Shown: positions 1 to 13,600, counted from the stretch's first letter. The stretch: 64,000 nucleotides of DNA from Acanthochromis polyacanthus (GCF_021347895.1 NC_067134.1:25754347-25818346); one strand, 5' to 3'. Notes: a model not told the origin generated them from the letters alone. Made by a program: numbers and translations.

Positions 1-1804
1 CAACCGTTATCTTGTTTAATAGTCTCACGTCGAGTTTCTTCCATCTCTGAATGTCATCCAGCTTTACAATTTCCACCGAGCTCTGATGCTAACAGCATGT
101 TAGCCACATTAGCCGACAACATGCTAACAGTAAGAACTCTCTGATTGTTGTCGTGACATCAAGTCTCCAGTTCCTCAGATGCTGGAAGTGAATGAAGATC
201 ACATAAATGGCATGAACAATAATGAGGAAGGAAGAGGAGGATACAGCTGGTCGGGAATCAATCAGACGGACATAAACATTGACCAGTTGCATTGTCTTTT
301 TATTGGCTGCCTGTAGAGCCAGTCTGTTTTTTCTTTCTCTTGATACCCAAAGGAGTAAAACCAACCATCCACTCAGAATTCCAGTGAGGAAAATTGGGAT
401 ATCATGCTTGGAAGATGGGGATGCTATTCCAAACACTGTGGGGTTGAAACGGATCAGCTTACACTGTGGAAAAGGACACGACTTGTGGGCACAAAGGGGA
501 TATATTCTGTACAGAATTCAGTTTTTACGTGTATCTTTGTAGAAACTGAAGTCAAACTGGTTTGCAAAGCTGGGAGGGTGGTAGCTACATGAAGTTTTGA
601 ACTCATACAAAACATAAAAATGGACCTTCGTATGGCATCTCATAGTTGCGACGTAATAGTTTTGTAGAGAAGATGATCAGTTGTTGTAGAGCACCAAGTC
701 TTTTCCATGTGCTCCCCTGTTTCAACAACGATCAGTCTTCTTCCTCCTGCCACAGCCAGCAAGTGAACAACTGCCAAGAATCAGTCCGTTGCTCTGCACT
801 GTTCATGATGAACTGGCACCTAGCTTGTTAAAAACAGGAAATCAGAGGACTTAGAGAGGGTTCTGCAAAGATCCATGACTAACCAAAATCAAAAGTGTTG
901 CTTTGAGAGCCACTGCTCTGACATCCACTGTCAAATTCCCATTACATCGAGATGCACACATGTATTCCACACTATGGGGACACATGGACAGGATCCATCT
1001 GGCGGGCATCAGGCCAATGTGTTAGGCGTGATAGGAATAGCATAAAGCATGGCTTACTGTAATCATGTTTGATGTTTTCAGGTTTGCCCAGACTGCAGTA
1101 AATACCTGTCACCTGCACCTCTTCCCAGATCCACCAACTTGTGGATGCGTATTTTTCCCCTCTGCTCCTCTGTTGATTGTATTTGGAATTAACATGTTGA
1201 CCAGTTTCTATTTAGCATCCATTAAAATTACCTAAGTAGTGATGCAGGTGTTCCAAAATAAGCAGACGATGACGAGGTGGACCATTACAGGCGTCTTTTC
1301 TCTACCGAATTATGAAAACGCTGCAGGTTAAAATTAACGTCTACTTGATGACTGTGAACTCGCTGCAGACAGGAGATGACAAATAAATACACTGTCTTCC
1401 TTTAGGACCTGAGAGAAAAGCTGGAGTAAAACAACGCTTAGTGCTAACTTCATCTGTGCACATTCGAAGCAGAAAATGTCGCCGTCACTGTTGGTGTTTT
1501 TTGGTACATTTGTAAAATCAAGTCAAAGAATTCCCAAATCGCATCCAAATGTACAAGATTTTACTTTTTCTTGAATTTTACAGAGACAACTGTGGTGTCT
1601 TTTGGCCGACAAGTAGAGTTAGCATTGATAAATTCACAAGAGAGGAAGAACAACAGCTAATTTCATGTCGTAATACTTGACAAGGATGTAGATTACGTGT
1701 GATTCTCGGAGACGGTTATTCACAAATTTTCTGAATTGCATCGAGGATTTCACTCCCTCTCAAAAGATTTTATGATGCATTTATACTTGATTTTTTTAGA
1801 TAGT
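1..1804. other. intergenic, no gene seen
   Basis: Small open frames of 60-115 codons at 89-436, 279-592 and 646-831 have no recognisable domains, no splice support and overlap on both strands. I see no repeat with clear ends here. Confidence 0.6.
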
Positions 1805-1808
1805 TTAA

Positions 1809-2157
1809 CCCTTACAAGGCCATGTTTCTGGAGAAGTACACATACTAAAACCACCTAATCCATAAAAATATCAATCAAGTCTTGTGAGGTTGCATTGTCG
1901 TAGACGTTCGCCATTGTGAATTTCGGCCGTTATTACGGTACACGGCCCCGATAAAAGCTTCGTAATTGAGGCTTCGTTATAACGGCTCATACGGCTTTAT
2001 CGTTTGAAATAAGCAAATTTGGGGCCAATGTTTATATCTTACCATTGGTCGACTTAAACATACGGGTGTGGGCATATTTTATGTTAATTAGTGAGCTGAG
2101 AATGTTCGATTTCGAGTAAGTGTGAACCGAGTATACTCGGTCCCGGCTTTTTAAGGG
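1809..2157. mobile_element. TTAA-flanked MITE, family 2
   Basis: A 349-bp element bounded by TTAA at 1805-1808 and 2158-2161. Terminal inverted repeats CCCTTACAAGGCC and CCCTTAAAAAGCC match at 11 of 13 positions. The interior holds short palindromic runs around GGCCGTTATTACGG. TTAA duplication with CCC-starting ends is the hallmark of piggyBac-type elements; no transposase is encoded. Confidence 0.65.
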
Positions 2158-2161
2158 TTAA

Positions 2162-3176
2162 GACTGTTGCTTTGCAAAAGGTAGATTTTTAAGGAACGCC
2201 TAAAATGATCCATGACAAACACTTGTGCATTGCTGAAAAGGAATTTGATGAAGATAGGCAGCCATGTTGATTTTAGGCCTGAAAACAGTAAAAATGTCAA
2301 CCATGATACAAGAGGTCCCGCAATTATATACTGACCCATTAATCCTTTTAAACCCTCTGAACAGTTTATCTGCTAATGACACATTAGCTGGCAAGAAAAC
2401 AAGAAAGTAAATCAGCATAATTCCCAAACTGTCTTCCTTTAAACATGTGAATTGTTGATGAAAAATAAATGACAGCGCTGTAGATCGATGAGTGCTTCCC
2501 ATTCATTCATAGAAACACCTCTAAAAACACTCTTAACCTCTGAGGTCGATTGCCATCGGAGAACGCAGCCCTGCACTGTACCCACACAAACACACCCACC
2601 CAGCTCTCACCTGTCCAGCTCTTCCAGCGTTCTTTACCTGCCGGTGGGATCGGCTCCAGCAACTGTCAATTATCCGTAAGCCAATCCCACAAGCGACTGA
2701 CAAGTCAGCAGAGCCAGGGATCGAGTTCGGTCTCTCGGGGATCTGTGTGGGGTGTGTGTGTGTGGAATCAACCAGTGACACGACTAAGCTCTGACTTCAA
2801 GCAGCTCAGGTTGACTAGAAGTCGATGGGGCTGATAAACCGCAGTGTGTGTGTGTGTGTGTGTGTGTGATGTAGACCTCGTCTGAAGACAGAGACCATGG
2901 GAACACATGGATGCTGCTAATCCTTAAACTACCACTGAGACAAACCAGAGCATAGAAACACACACGCACGGTGTTAGTTAACATTTAGCGTCTGTCTGTT
3001 TCATTTTCCAAAGTCAGTGATGTCACTCCATCATACTGACAAAACAATCATGCAGCAACTTGGTGAAAGCTGCAGCTACATACAGCATGAAGTGTTTCAT
3101 CCCGAGAAAAAATAATTCTTCAAACCTGCTGCTTGCATCAGAACATTTAACAGTACTACAGCACACTGTCCAGATA
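2162..3176. other. intergenic with a (GT)n tract, no gene seen
   Basis: Overlapping frames at 2488-2834 on both strands are not recognisable and look random. A GT microsatellite lies at 2844-2868. Confidence 0.55.
2844..2868. repeat. (GT)n microsatellite
   Basis: About twelve uninterrupted GT dinucleotides. Confidence 0.95.
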
Positions 3177-3180
3177 TTAA

Positions 3181-3634
3181 CCTTCGTGTCGTCCTGCCTA
3201 TTTTAAAGTTTGAAAATGTGGGAAAAAATATATACTTTCACAGTGAAAACTTCCACATTTTCAACATTTTGGGGAAATTTTTTAAACATTTTTTGATGGA
3301 AAATAAAGAAATGTTAAAAAAAAGTTTCTTTAAAAACAATCGGGAAATTCACTGGATTTTTTAAAATTTTCCCCCGAATGTTCTTAAAGAAAATATTAGA
3401 ACTTTTAGTGATATACATGGAATGACTTTCAATATTTATAGGATTTATTTGAAGATTTAATTCGTTTTTTGAAAATATTTACATTTTTTATTTGCCAAAT
3501 TTGAGGATTTAAAAAAATAAAAACTTTTAAGGAATTTTCTTCCTGAATATTTTGCAAATTTGGGATTTTTTTTGCTGAATTTTGGGACGATTGAACAATA
3601 TTTTTTGGTGCCGTAAATGAACACAACAGAAGGG
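3181..3634. mobile_element. TTAA MITE, family 1
   Basis: Left end TTAACCTTCGTGTCGTCCTG at 3177, then the family interior (GTTTGAAAATGTGG, CAACATTTTGGGG, TTTTGCCAAATTTG) and a decayed right end GAACACAACAGAAGGGTGAA. The family is defined by ends CCCTCGTGTCGTCCTGC and CCCTCCTGTTGTCCTCATTT facing inward from TTAA. Non-coding, about 450 bp. Confidence 0.75.
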
Positions 3635-4090
3635 TGAAACAAAACAAAAATCACAGGTGTCTATAGAATCAAGAACAAAAATGCGATATTTATTCCACTT
3701 TTAATACTGTCAGTCAAACTGATGCCCAACATGGATCAAAAGTGACCCAAATTCAATAGAAAAAATAAACTTTTCTCACCATTTACATGTGGCAGAAGCT
3801 AAAGATTTTAAACTCCTTCTCATGCATTTTTTACGCCTCTCAATCTATAAAGCCAGCAAGGTGCACCTTCATTGTAATTGAACCTATAAAATGTATTAAA
3901 TACACCCAAGTACCCAACTATGATGTCATTTTTTTTTCCTTTCTCAAATTGGCATTGTGAAGACATTAATTAATTGACATTATAAGCAATTTTAATGGTG
4001 ATTTGCCAATGTTTTATCATTTAACCTATACTCAAAACTGAGATATTGTCAACCTGAGGTAAGGTTCAGGCATGGGTCTTCACTTATCTA

Positions 4091-4111
4091 GTGTGTGTGT
4101 GTGTGTGTGTG
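4091..4111. repeat. (GT)n microsatellite
   Basis: About ten GT dinucleotides in single-copy sequence. Confidence 0.9.
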
Positions 4112-4749
4112 CAGGGCGTGGGATGGTATTGGTGTCCTCGCTTTAAGACTGTAATTATTCCCCTTTATCGTCCCATAATGAAGAGCCATCCATCAGGGGC
4201 CGGCTGTGTGTTCGTGTGTCTTTGATAAAGAACCTGAGTGAATCAAAGAGGCAACTTTCAACTCTATCAGATATCTGCTGGGAGAAGAGGAGGGAGTAAA
4301 AGGAGGGACAGGGTGGAAGAATCGACTGGGCTTTCTTCTTTGTAAGTGAATTTAGTTGTACTTGTGGATGAGAGGTCGGGTTCAAAAGGGAGGGACTAGA
4401 GACAAAGTTGTCAGGGGAATTGAAAGGTGATGTGTATGTGTGATGGTTTTATATTGGATATTATTTTAATATGAGAGATAAAATCAACCAAATTCAACAG
4501 AATGCATATTGAGTGTTCACCTTATCCCACAACTTCAATCCATTTTTGACCTTCGTGTCGTCCTGCGGGTCAAAATTGACCTGTTTTAATGTTTGAAAAT
4601 GTGGGGGAAAAAAAGATATTTTTACAGTGAAACTTTGGGAAATTTTTGAATATTTTTTGGTGGAAAAAAAGAAATGTTTCTTAAGAACATTCACGAAAAA
4701 ATTGACCAAAATCCAGCGAATTTCAGTTGATTTTTGTGAATGTTCTTAA

Positions 4750-5256
4750 TCCTCCTGTTGTCCTCATTTACAGGCACCAAAAAATATTGTTTCCTTGTCT
4801 GAAAAAAATCTAAAAATTCTGCAAAACAAATTCCCCCAAATTTCTGAAAATTGGCAAAACGTTCAGAAAGAAAATTCCAATAATTCCTTAATAGTTTCTC
4901 ATGAAAGTTTTATTTTAAAAAATCCCCCTAACTTGACAAGATAATTCTTAAAATTTAAAATGATGAACAAAAATCTTCCAAAAAATCCTAAAAATATCTA
5001 AAGTGATTCCATATATATCAATAAAAGTTCTAATATTTTCTTAGACGATTCACAAAAAATCATTCACATTCATTTTTGTAAATATTCTTAAAGAAACATT
5101 TTTAATATTTCTTTTTTTCCCAATAAAAAATGTTCAAAGATTTCCCAAAAATGTTGAAAAGTGTGGACATTAGAAATTTCACTGTGAATTAATTTTTTAC
5201 CCCACATTTTCAAACTTTAAAGCGGGTCAATTTTGGCCCGCAGGACGACACGAGGG
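4750..5256. mobile_element. TTAA MITE family 1, inserted in the outer copy
   Basis: Inverted orientation relative to the host copy. Starts TCCTCCTGTTGTCCTCATTT and ends GCAGGACGACACGAGGG. TTAA is present on both sides (4746-4749 and 5257-5260), where an intact family member has one TTAA, so the target was duplicated on insertion. Confidence 0.85.
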
Positions 5257-5339
5257 TTAAAGAAAATATAAGTTTTCCTGATATATATATATATAATCAA
5301 TTTATATATTTTTAAGATTTTTTGGAAGATGTGTATTAA

Positions 5340-6252
5340 AGCTCGTGTCCGGAGTTTCTGTTTGTTTTCAATTTATGTATCATTTTTTAACAAAGCTTAA
5401 ATGTGTTAGTCTAGTTCGATACTATAATATAATGTTAGTATGACGCGATATGAAAATTTATTCCTGAGCTCCGCCTTCCTCTCATAGACCCCCATGTTAT
5501 TCCAAAACGCGCCAGTCGCTGCCGACCAATCAAGTTCGAGCTTCAGCTTTGTCAGCTGTCAATCAACGGTTACGCGCACAGCAAGCAAGCCCATGCAGAG
5601 GTGGGCGAGCTACGCACTACGCAACCGCGCGCACATTTGTTTTGCTTGTGGAGGAGAGAGCATCAGGGATCAGCAACTTCCAGAAAAGTTACCAATCCCA
5701 CGGCTTGTCAGGCCAAGAGACTGCAGGACGTTTTTTGGCTCGGGGTGCTCGCGTCGCTCCCCGACCACGGCCTCCATAGCCCGCCTGACGGCTTCGTTTA
5801 GATGCCCGACCTCTGGAGGAAGATGTTGGGGCGTCTGGGACATACTCTTCGTCAGAGGAGTCATGCAATTCTGAACTCTAGATAGAAATAAATAAACAAT
5901 GTAACACATATACACGCGTAAATGCACTAAGTTTGATAAACAACGTCATTGAGAGGGATACACGAGTGTAATCACACATTGAAACTTTACTAGTTCGTCC
6001 TAGCAGATTCATGTTATTTTGGTATTAGGACAAGTTAGACTCAATACGGCATTCTAACGTAATTCCTTTATTATTTACTAAATGTACTAAATGCAGAAGA
6101 GAGGAAAACAGCAAAACAGGCGAGATGCTGCAGCACTCCGGGCACTTCTCTCATGTACTGCGCGCGTGCACAAATAAAGGGGCGAAATCAGAGGGAGGGA
6201 GGGACCAACAGCGTTTTGGGAGACGCTGCGATTCAAACTCCGGACACGAGCT
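5340..6252. mobile_element. TTAA element with AGCTCGTGTCCGGAGTTT ends
   Basis: 913 bp between TTAA at 5336-5339 and 6253-6256. The two ends are perfect 18-bp inverted repeats, AGCTCGTGTCCGGAGTTT. The interior is GC-richer than the surroundings and includes a 126-codon plus frame (5494-5874) that I do not recognise and regard as incidental. It sits in a family-1 MITE. A piggyBac-like non-autonomous element is likely from the TTAA target. Confidence 0.75.
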
Positions 6253-6403
6253 TTAATTTTTTGAAAATACTTGCAAGAATTTTTTGCCAATTTTGAGGGA
6301 TTTTTCAAATAAAACTTTTCAGGGAAATTTTTAAGGAATTATTGTTCAGGCAAGGAAACAATATCTTTTTGATGCCTGTAAATGAAGACAACAGGAGGGA
6401 TAA

Positions 6404-7717
6404 CACTTTGACATTACAGGCATATATGCTCCGTGAACATTTCTACGTCTGTGGTCAGCTAAAGAGCTCTGCAATAAAGAAACAGATGACACCAATTGGC
6501 TCCATCAGCCAGCCTGTGCCGATAGGTATTCAGTGCCACAATCCTTGAAAACTCCCCGAAGGTTAGAAAACTTCACCAAGTACCACGCTTCCCAGACATG
6601 TCCTATTGTCAACGGCTCCACCTTGAGAATTGCGGCTCTCAGAGGCATCCAAGGTTGGAGGAAATAAAAAAGAAAAACGAGCTAGAGAGGCAGAGAGATG
6701 AGGAATAAAGAGCGGAATGAATGCTAACAAAACTGAATACAGTTTTCCAAGGCTGCTCAGATTGGATCAATTCAGCAGCGACTGAGGACTGTGAAGAGAG
6801 GTAAACATGCTGGATGATGTGTGTACGTGTGGATGGTGTTGAGCTGTATATGTGAGTGTAGGAGTTTGAATTCAGTCACTGAGGTCTTTGTCTTCAAGTG
6901 AATCCAGCTAAATGAAAAGGCAAAGAGAAATATGAATCCCTCGGCCCAAACCAATTGATTACATGCAAGGTTAGGTACTGTAGCGGTGAAATATTACCTA
7001 AGATAGCCAGACTGATGGGCAAACAGGACAAACAATCATATCGAGATTCTCTACTCTGCACGTCCTCGCTCCTTTACGTCTTTGCTGCCTCTTGCGCTGG
7101 AGTATTTTTATTTTTCTATCTTGGATCGTTGTGAATAACTGAGTGAAATTCCAACGGTATTCACTGGATGATCTTCTCCTTTGAAGTCCCTCAAAAGAAA
7201 TTCAAAAACCCAATTTTATTGATAAGTTAGGTGCTTTTGCAGCACAAAAAGTCTAGAAACCTGAGTCTGTTGCCCTTAACTCTACTCTTTATGGCTCCAC
7301 AAAGATGCAGCCAAATAAAGGCAGTTACATGGAAGCGAGAGAAATGACTTCTCTCCTTTGAGGCTCTGAATGCTACAAACACCTTGACTTGAAGTTCTTA
7401 AAAATGTCACAGGTTCAACTTTTGACTGAAGTTAGTGGATATGTCCCATTTGAGGAACTTGCAGTAGAAAATTCAGATGTCAAGAGCGTCTCAATCTAAA
7501 GACTTTTATATGTGTCAAAGAAGATCCTTCTTGTTCATTTGAGGTTCAAATGCATGAAGTGGAACTGTCAAAAGTCAGGAAGGGCTCTTTGTTCACAGCA
7601 TCTTGTGCACTGTTCATTACTACATAGGCCGCTATCAGGCGGAGTGATAAAATGATATGTAATGCAGATACAAACTTCGTCAATGGCACTACAGCTAGAT
7701 GCTCTGAAGCATTCTAT
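6404..7717. other. intergenic, no gene seen
   Basis: Unique sequence with only short random frames; no repeat ends, splice-supported exons or RNA genes noticed. Confidence 0.5.
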
Positions 7718-8404
7718 CACAGGGTGTCAAGCTCATTTCAGCCCAAATTGATCTCCACTGACCAGTAAAATCACACCACAGTAACCTGTAAATAACCACA
7801 ACTTCATTTTTTTTTACTCTGCTTTAGTGCAAAAAAAGTACATTCTGACAATGTCCACATTTAAGGGATTATTTGTTTTTATAAAACATGATAAAATAGA
7901 ATCCCGTTTCAAATCAAAATGTCGAACGTCAGACAAAAACAAGACAAAATATTACAAAAATTAGATGCAAAATGACAAAAATGATACAAACAACAAGAAA
8001 CAAAACCAAAAAAAAGACAAAAAAGTTACAAAGTGGCAAAAAATGGACACAAACGAGACAAAAAAAGGAACAAAATGACAAAAAAAACCCACGAATGAGA
8101 CAAAAAGAAAACACAAAACAACAAAAATAAGAAAAAAATGACATAAATATGAGACAAACGGCAAAAAGCAAAGAACAAGACAAAATATGACAAAAATGAG
8201 ACACAAAATAACAAAAGAACAATCTAGTATTTTACTTTATGATCAGAACAACTTGTCATGGTCTAGAAATGATTTTAAATTTATAGTTTTACTAATTTAC
8301 AATCTGCAGTTAATGTCTTCTCTGTAATTTTTACACTTTGAAGACCGGATTGGACCCTCTGGAGGACCAGTTTTGGCCCGCGGGCCGCATGTTTGACACC
8401 CCTG
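7718..8404. mobile_element. hAT-like MITE with internal minisatellite, copy 1
   Basis: Left end CAGGGTGTCAAGCTCATTTC, right end GCATGTTTGACACCCCTG: inverted ends of the CAGGGGTGTCAAAC type, typical of hAT non-autonomous elements. The middle (7920-8220) is a degenerate array of ACAAAA/GAGACAAAA units. Open minus-strand frames over it (7929-8222) are low-complexity artefacts. Confidence 0.75.
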
Positions 8405-10024
8405 GATTAAACAATATCTTTACATCAAACATAATGCCCCAAAATCGTTCCTGCAATTGCAGAACTTCCAACAATCCTTCGATAAAGAAGCAGTCTTAAT
8501 ACATAGTATATAAAATTAATACATCTTCCTAATAATAGGCCAACACCCTCTAATTACCAACAGAAGGTTCTTTTATTACCATGCTAATGTAAATGTCTCT
8601 TTCTCAAACAACAATTTTAGCATTAACAGCCTTGATGTATTAAGAAAAACAACACATTTTCCCCCCTGTTTGCTGCACTTTGTATAATGTTAATTGGTAA
8701 ATAAAAACTGGTGTTCTTTCTGAAGTACCCTCACTATAATTTTAGGGCTCAATAGTGCACTGTATGTTAAGTGGTTTCAATTCTGATGGTGCAAAAGAAA
8801 TGCCAAGGGAATGCAAATGTATCTAAAAGGCAGACAGCCTCTAGAAAGATGATTTAGTGACAAACAGTGGATGATATTAGTCACACCCAGCAAAGAGTTT
8901 GGTGTCTTTGTTCTGAAAATCCGAAGTTTGATGGTGTTTTTCTGTAAACTCCACTTCTGGGCATTTCTTCATTTACGCAAAACCAAAAACCCCGCTGTTT
9001 GCGCAAAATCAACTTTCCAAAACGGCCGTGCCTCACACACAGAGGCCCTCTTGAATATAGTGGAATTGCCGTCTTGCTTTCTTCTTTCTCTGGCTTGACC
9101 TGGCCTAATTATCCGTGTAATGATATAACCCTGGGGAAAGGAGATCTGCCCCGGTCTCCCACACACACAAATAAACTGCCCCCTCCCCATTCCCACAGAA
9201 CACCAGAAAGCCTCCCGCTGAAAGAAGCGATGGCAGGCAACGAACTTCACCCGCTAATTGGACTCGACCCTGCCTCGTATTCAAAGCGTGGAGGCAACCT
9301 GGCCGTGAGAACAAAGCGGAATATCGTAGAAAAGAAAAGCTACGCTCTCTCCAAAACAGAAGTTCGTGTGTGCGTAACTCTTTTTATCCGCCAAGAACCA
9401 TTTCCAGGGCTGACAATGAAGAAAAAACGGATAATTGGGGTGATTCCTTGAAATCAGCATCACAGCAGAATGTGATAAACAAACAAAAATGCAAAACTTT
9501 GACTCCGTGGATGAACTTGAAGCTAATTAATGCTACCTGCCAAAAATGCAGTCCTTTATTTCACCGTCCTGTTTTTGTTGTTGTTGTCAGAAAACTGATT
9601 AATAATGTTTCACGCTCATCGACGGCCCCTGAAGTCCTGCACCTCTAGGAAAATCCATCAACATCAAACAACATCTTTAGCATCTCTACAACCTGAAAAG
9701 CAACAACTTTTCACGGCACATTCATGGAAATGAGCCCTTTAATGTCAATAAAGATGACTGTTTTCCTGCAGCACCATCTCCTGCCCGAACGTTTAGATTT
9801 CACCTGACATACAAGCGGACTTCGAAGAACACCTAAAATATCAGAATGTGATTGTTCTAGGCAACACTTTGTTCACTGTCAGCTCAAGGACGAACTCACA
9901 ACCAAAATTTTACAAATTTATGTAAGTTTAGAACTGAAACTATTGCTTAAAAAAAAACTAAAAACAAAACAAATTGTGCATTTTTCCAGGCATGAGGGTA
10001 CTTGTTTGTATTAAATTCAGAAAA
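8405..10024. other. intergenic; possible conserved noncoding patch at 9000-9250
   Basis: No gene recognised. A 150-codon plus frame at 8999-9451 has no domain I know. Around 9095-9150 the sequence has TAATTA and TAATGATA next to GC-rich stretches, the texture of vertebrate noncoding enhancers. That is only an impression. Confidence 0.3.
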
Positions 10025-10628
10025 AAAAACTCTCGGAAATCCCCCTTGAGACCGAAATTTGTTAAGAAAAATTAATTAAATCTCAACAACAGACCTCCAG
10101 ATCACAGAGTGTCTACAAAGGTACAAAACTTTGTCCCAGGTATCTAGAACTGAATATTGTATTTTACTTTTAAAAAAACAACAAACACAAGACAAACTAT
10201 TACAAAAATGAGACACAAAACAACAAAAGCGAGAAACAAAATGACAAAAAAAAAGAGACAAGTTACGAAGTGGCAAAAAAACACCAGAAGTGATAAAAAA
10301 AAACACACAAAACGACAAAAACGATACACAATATGAATAACACAAAACATAGCATGACAAAAACACAAGCAAAAAGGACAAAAAGGAAACAGAATGACAA
10401 AAACGAGAAACAAAACAAGCACATTTAAAAGAATGAACAATCGAGTATTTTACTTCATGATCAAAACAACTTTTCATGATCTAGAAATTATTTTAAATTT
10501 GTAGTTTTACAAATGTACAATCTCCAGTTAATGTCTTCTCTGTAGTTTTTACACATTACAACGTCGGCCGGATTGGACCCTCTGGAGCTCTGGTTTTGGC
10601 CCGCAGGCCTCATGTTTGACACCCCCGT
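10025..10628. mobile_element. hAT-like MITE copy 2, left end lost
   Basis: Begins inside the family consensus (CTCAACAACAGACCTCCAGA), carries the A-rich array at 10185-10430, and ends GGACCCTCTGGAGC...CATGTTTGACACCCCCG. The CAGGGGTGTC start is missing. Confidence 0.7.
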
Positions 10629-13600
10629 TTTAAAGAATACTACACTGTGTTACATATCTGTATAATTAGAATTCTAAACTATAGAATGGTCTGACTGCAC
10701 CTCTTTATCATTGAGAAAGCGGTAACATGCAGATAGCGGGATACAAAGACAAAGTCGTCTGAAATAATCAGCCAATAGTAGACTTCTATTTATGTGGCGA
10801 GTCAGGCTACAGAATAGCTAACGGAGGAAGTCTTGCATTTTTTTAAAGAACATACATACATCACGCTCATGTATAGAGAAACTCTCATGTGTCTTGGTCC
10901 ATTTGTCTTTGCTATGTTTGACAGCGACACTATAGCTACGGTTAGCACGTTAGCTTAGTTAGCACGTTAGCTTAGTTAAACAGCTAAAAGTGAAGTTCAA
11001 GTTACAACTAAATACCTCTTTGAAAATGTGTGCGGGATCCTATTTAACAGTGAAATTACGTCCTATATTTTAAAGGCATAAAACAAGTCCCCCGGAGAGA
11101 AAAAAGGGCACATTTTCACAAACAAGTGAGCTATTTGTTTATCCTCTGCACCTTGGTGGTTACTCTCAGCGTGCCGCTGCTTTTCTTTGTGATGTGCTTT
11201 GAAAATGCTGCTTGTTCCCTTTTGAAAGGCTACCACCGGGAAAGCAATCCACAGAAATTGAATGATGTATTTTCTGTCCGTGGCCATGTGAAATTGAGGA
11301 AAGTAACAAATACATTTTCAAATGGTGAGACATTAGAACCCGTTTAAATGACAGTTAGGCGGACACAGAGCCAAAACGATCACGACTGGTTCTCTGAATA
11401 CACTAAGCTGAGATTCTCTTTGGATAAAAAGACGGTGTAACTTTACGTTTAGAACAAGATGACTGATCCGTGTTTGCCCCTTTATACGCACCACATTCAT
11501 GAGCAAAAACTGCCCTTTAAGTTTTGTAATTCACCAGACAAGCTGCAACAGAGCTGCAGTCAAGAAGTCATCAAATAACAAAATCCTTTAGATGATTTGA
11601 CTGCATATAGTTTAATTTGTTTGATATCTTGCATTAAATCATACTTGAAGAGCTGGTGACAGTGGCTGCATGGCGTAGCGCCCCCTACAGGGTGTGAACT
11701 ACTGGAGAGCCATGGGGAATTCACACTATTACCGTAGGAGTTTATGAATGACGACTGTGTTCTCAGGAAAAAAAAAAGAAACATCTATATAATAAATAAT
11801 TAAGAAATAAAGATCCTGACATTCCATTTTTGGGGGCCAAATTAGGAGATGCACTGTTTTGACTGGACAGCTGCAGAAGGTTCTTGTCATCTCCCGTGAA
11901 AAAACACTTGTTACATGTGACTGAGTTTCTGATTGGCAGACAAAAATCCTTTGTCGTTCCACCTTACTACTGCTCGGCTACGACTGCTCAGATGAAGTGA
12001 GAAATCTGACCAGAAAGACAACATGTGGACTCCAGAGTGAAATTCTAAAAACAGTGGAACTGAATTCCGCTGCTCTCCCTGCAGTGTCTGAGCAGGGACA
12101 GAGGACCGGCGATATTTATTGACAACGGCTGCTCCGCTCGATAAGATGATGCATAAAATCAATCAACACAAGGGGCTGGAGAGGAAGGTGCAGGGCTGAA
12201 TATGAAGAATAAAAGGAGGAGATGGGAAGCTGATGGAGGGAGGAGAGGAGAAGTGGGAACAGACTGTCTTTCTCTGCGATCATTTCTCAAATGTAGTTCA
12301 GTTTCTGCTTTGTGATTTTAGTTCCTGATGAGAAAAAGAAATGTGATGAGTTTGTAGCAGGAAACAGAGAAAAATGTCAGCTCTTTGCCTCGGGGCACTT
12401 GGACTGCGTTCAGCATTGAAGAGGGGGATGCACGCTAATCAGATTAGTTTGTTTCTGCACTTGTAAGAGACAGTCAGCAGTGTGATGCAGACTGTGTCCC
12501 ATATTTAGCCTCCGCCGACATGAAACAGGCGATCACCTCCGTTTAGTGGTGGTTCTGGTCTGTCTAAACCACAGGGCCAGACTGAGGCCAGCTCCCGTCA
12601 CCGTCAAACTAAAGAGGCCCATGCTAATAAACATAAACAGTCCAAAGGGTTAAACCAGTCTAACGCTGCTGTGAAGGCTGATGGTCGACATAGACATCAA
12701 CCACTCACAGCTGTTCCTACTTTTAATAGAGCATGTTCAACTTTTGGAGTAAAAAATAAACAAATCTATCAGATATATCAGCCTACTCTTTATATATACA
12801 TAATAAATACAAACCCTACTGTTCAGAAGTTACGGATCACTGAGAAATGTAGTTATTTTTGAAAGAAAAGCATTTTTTCCCCCCCAATGAAGATAACCAT
12901 ATCTGCCAGACTACCAGACTATCAGTGTAAAAATAGTACAGTGTGTATTTACAGTACCAATCTGGTATAGAGCTATCAGATGCTACCCTTGTCGGTACCA
13001 TCTGATAGCTACCACCTTTAGGATCTAACTCTGCACTTTAACTTTATACTTTTGCACTCTGTTTTTGTCATTTAAATGCACTTTGAATATATTGTAATTG
13101 GTTTGAATACAGTCTTCCTCGTTATACTTTCGCATTTTGATAATTATACTATAAACCAACAATGTTGCACACATATTTGTAAATATTTTAATATTGATTT
13201 TGTTCTGTTAATGTAATGTGTTTTATATGCATTGTTTTAAATAAGGAATGTTTGTTTTTTTATGGACCAAGGACTACAGATGGAAATTAGCATGATGCTA
13301 AATCTGGTGCAGCCATCTTTTTAAAGTAACTGCACGCTGTCCTTTTTCAAATAAACTTGAAAGAAAGAAAGAAATCATAAATCTAGTCTAGACATTGTTA
13401 ATGTGATAAATGACTGTTCTAGCTGGACATTCTTAGTGGAATATCTCCATAGGGGTGCAGAGGAACATTTCCAGCAACCATCACTCCTGTGTTCTAATGC
13501 TACATTGTGTTAGCTAATGGTGCTGAAAGGCTCATTGATGATTAGAAAACCCTTGTGCAGTTATGTTAGCACATGAATGAAAGTGTGAGTTTTCATGGAA

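Larger units (their letters stand above)
4550..6399. mobile_element. TTAA MITE family 1, outer element of a nest
   Basis: Left end CCTTCGTGTCGTCCTGCGGG at 4550; right end ACAACAGGAGGG near 6388-6399. It is interrupted twice: by another family-1 MITE (4750-5256) and by a different TTAA element (5340-6252). Its own sequence runs 4550-4749, 5261-5335 and 6257-6399 and rejoins to the family order, for example GTTCTTAA to AGAAAATATAAG. Confidence 0.75.

Noticed and set aside
5494..5874. 126-codon frame as a transposase or host gene
   Set aside because: No recognisable motif, competing frames on both strands, and it lies inside a 913-bp non-autonomous element.
8999..9451. 150-codon plus frame
   Set aside because: No domain recognised, the opposite strand is also open over part of it, and composition suggests noncoding sequence.
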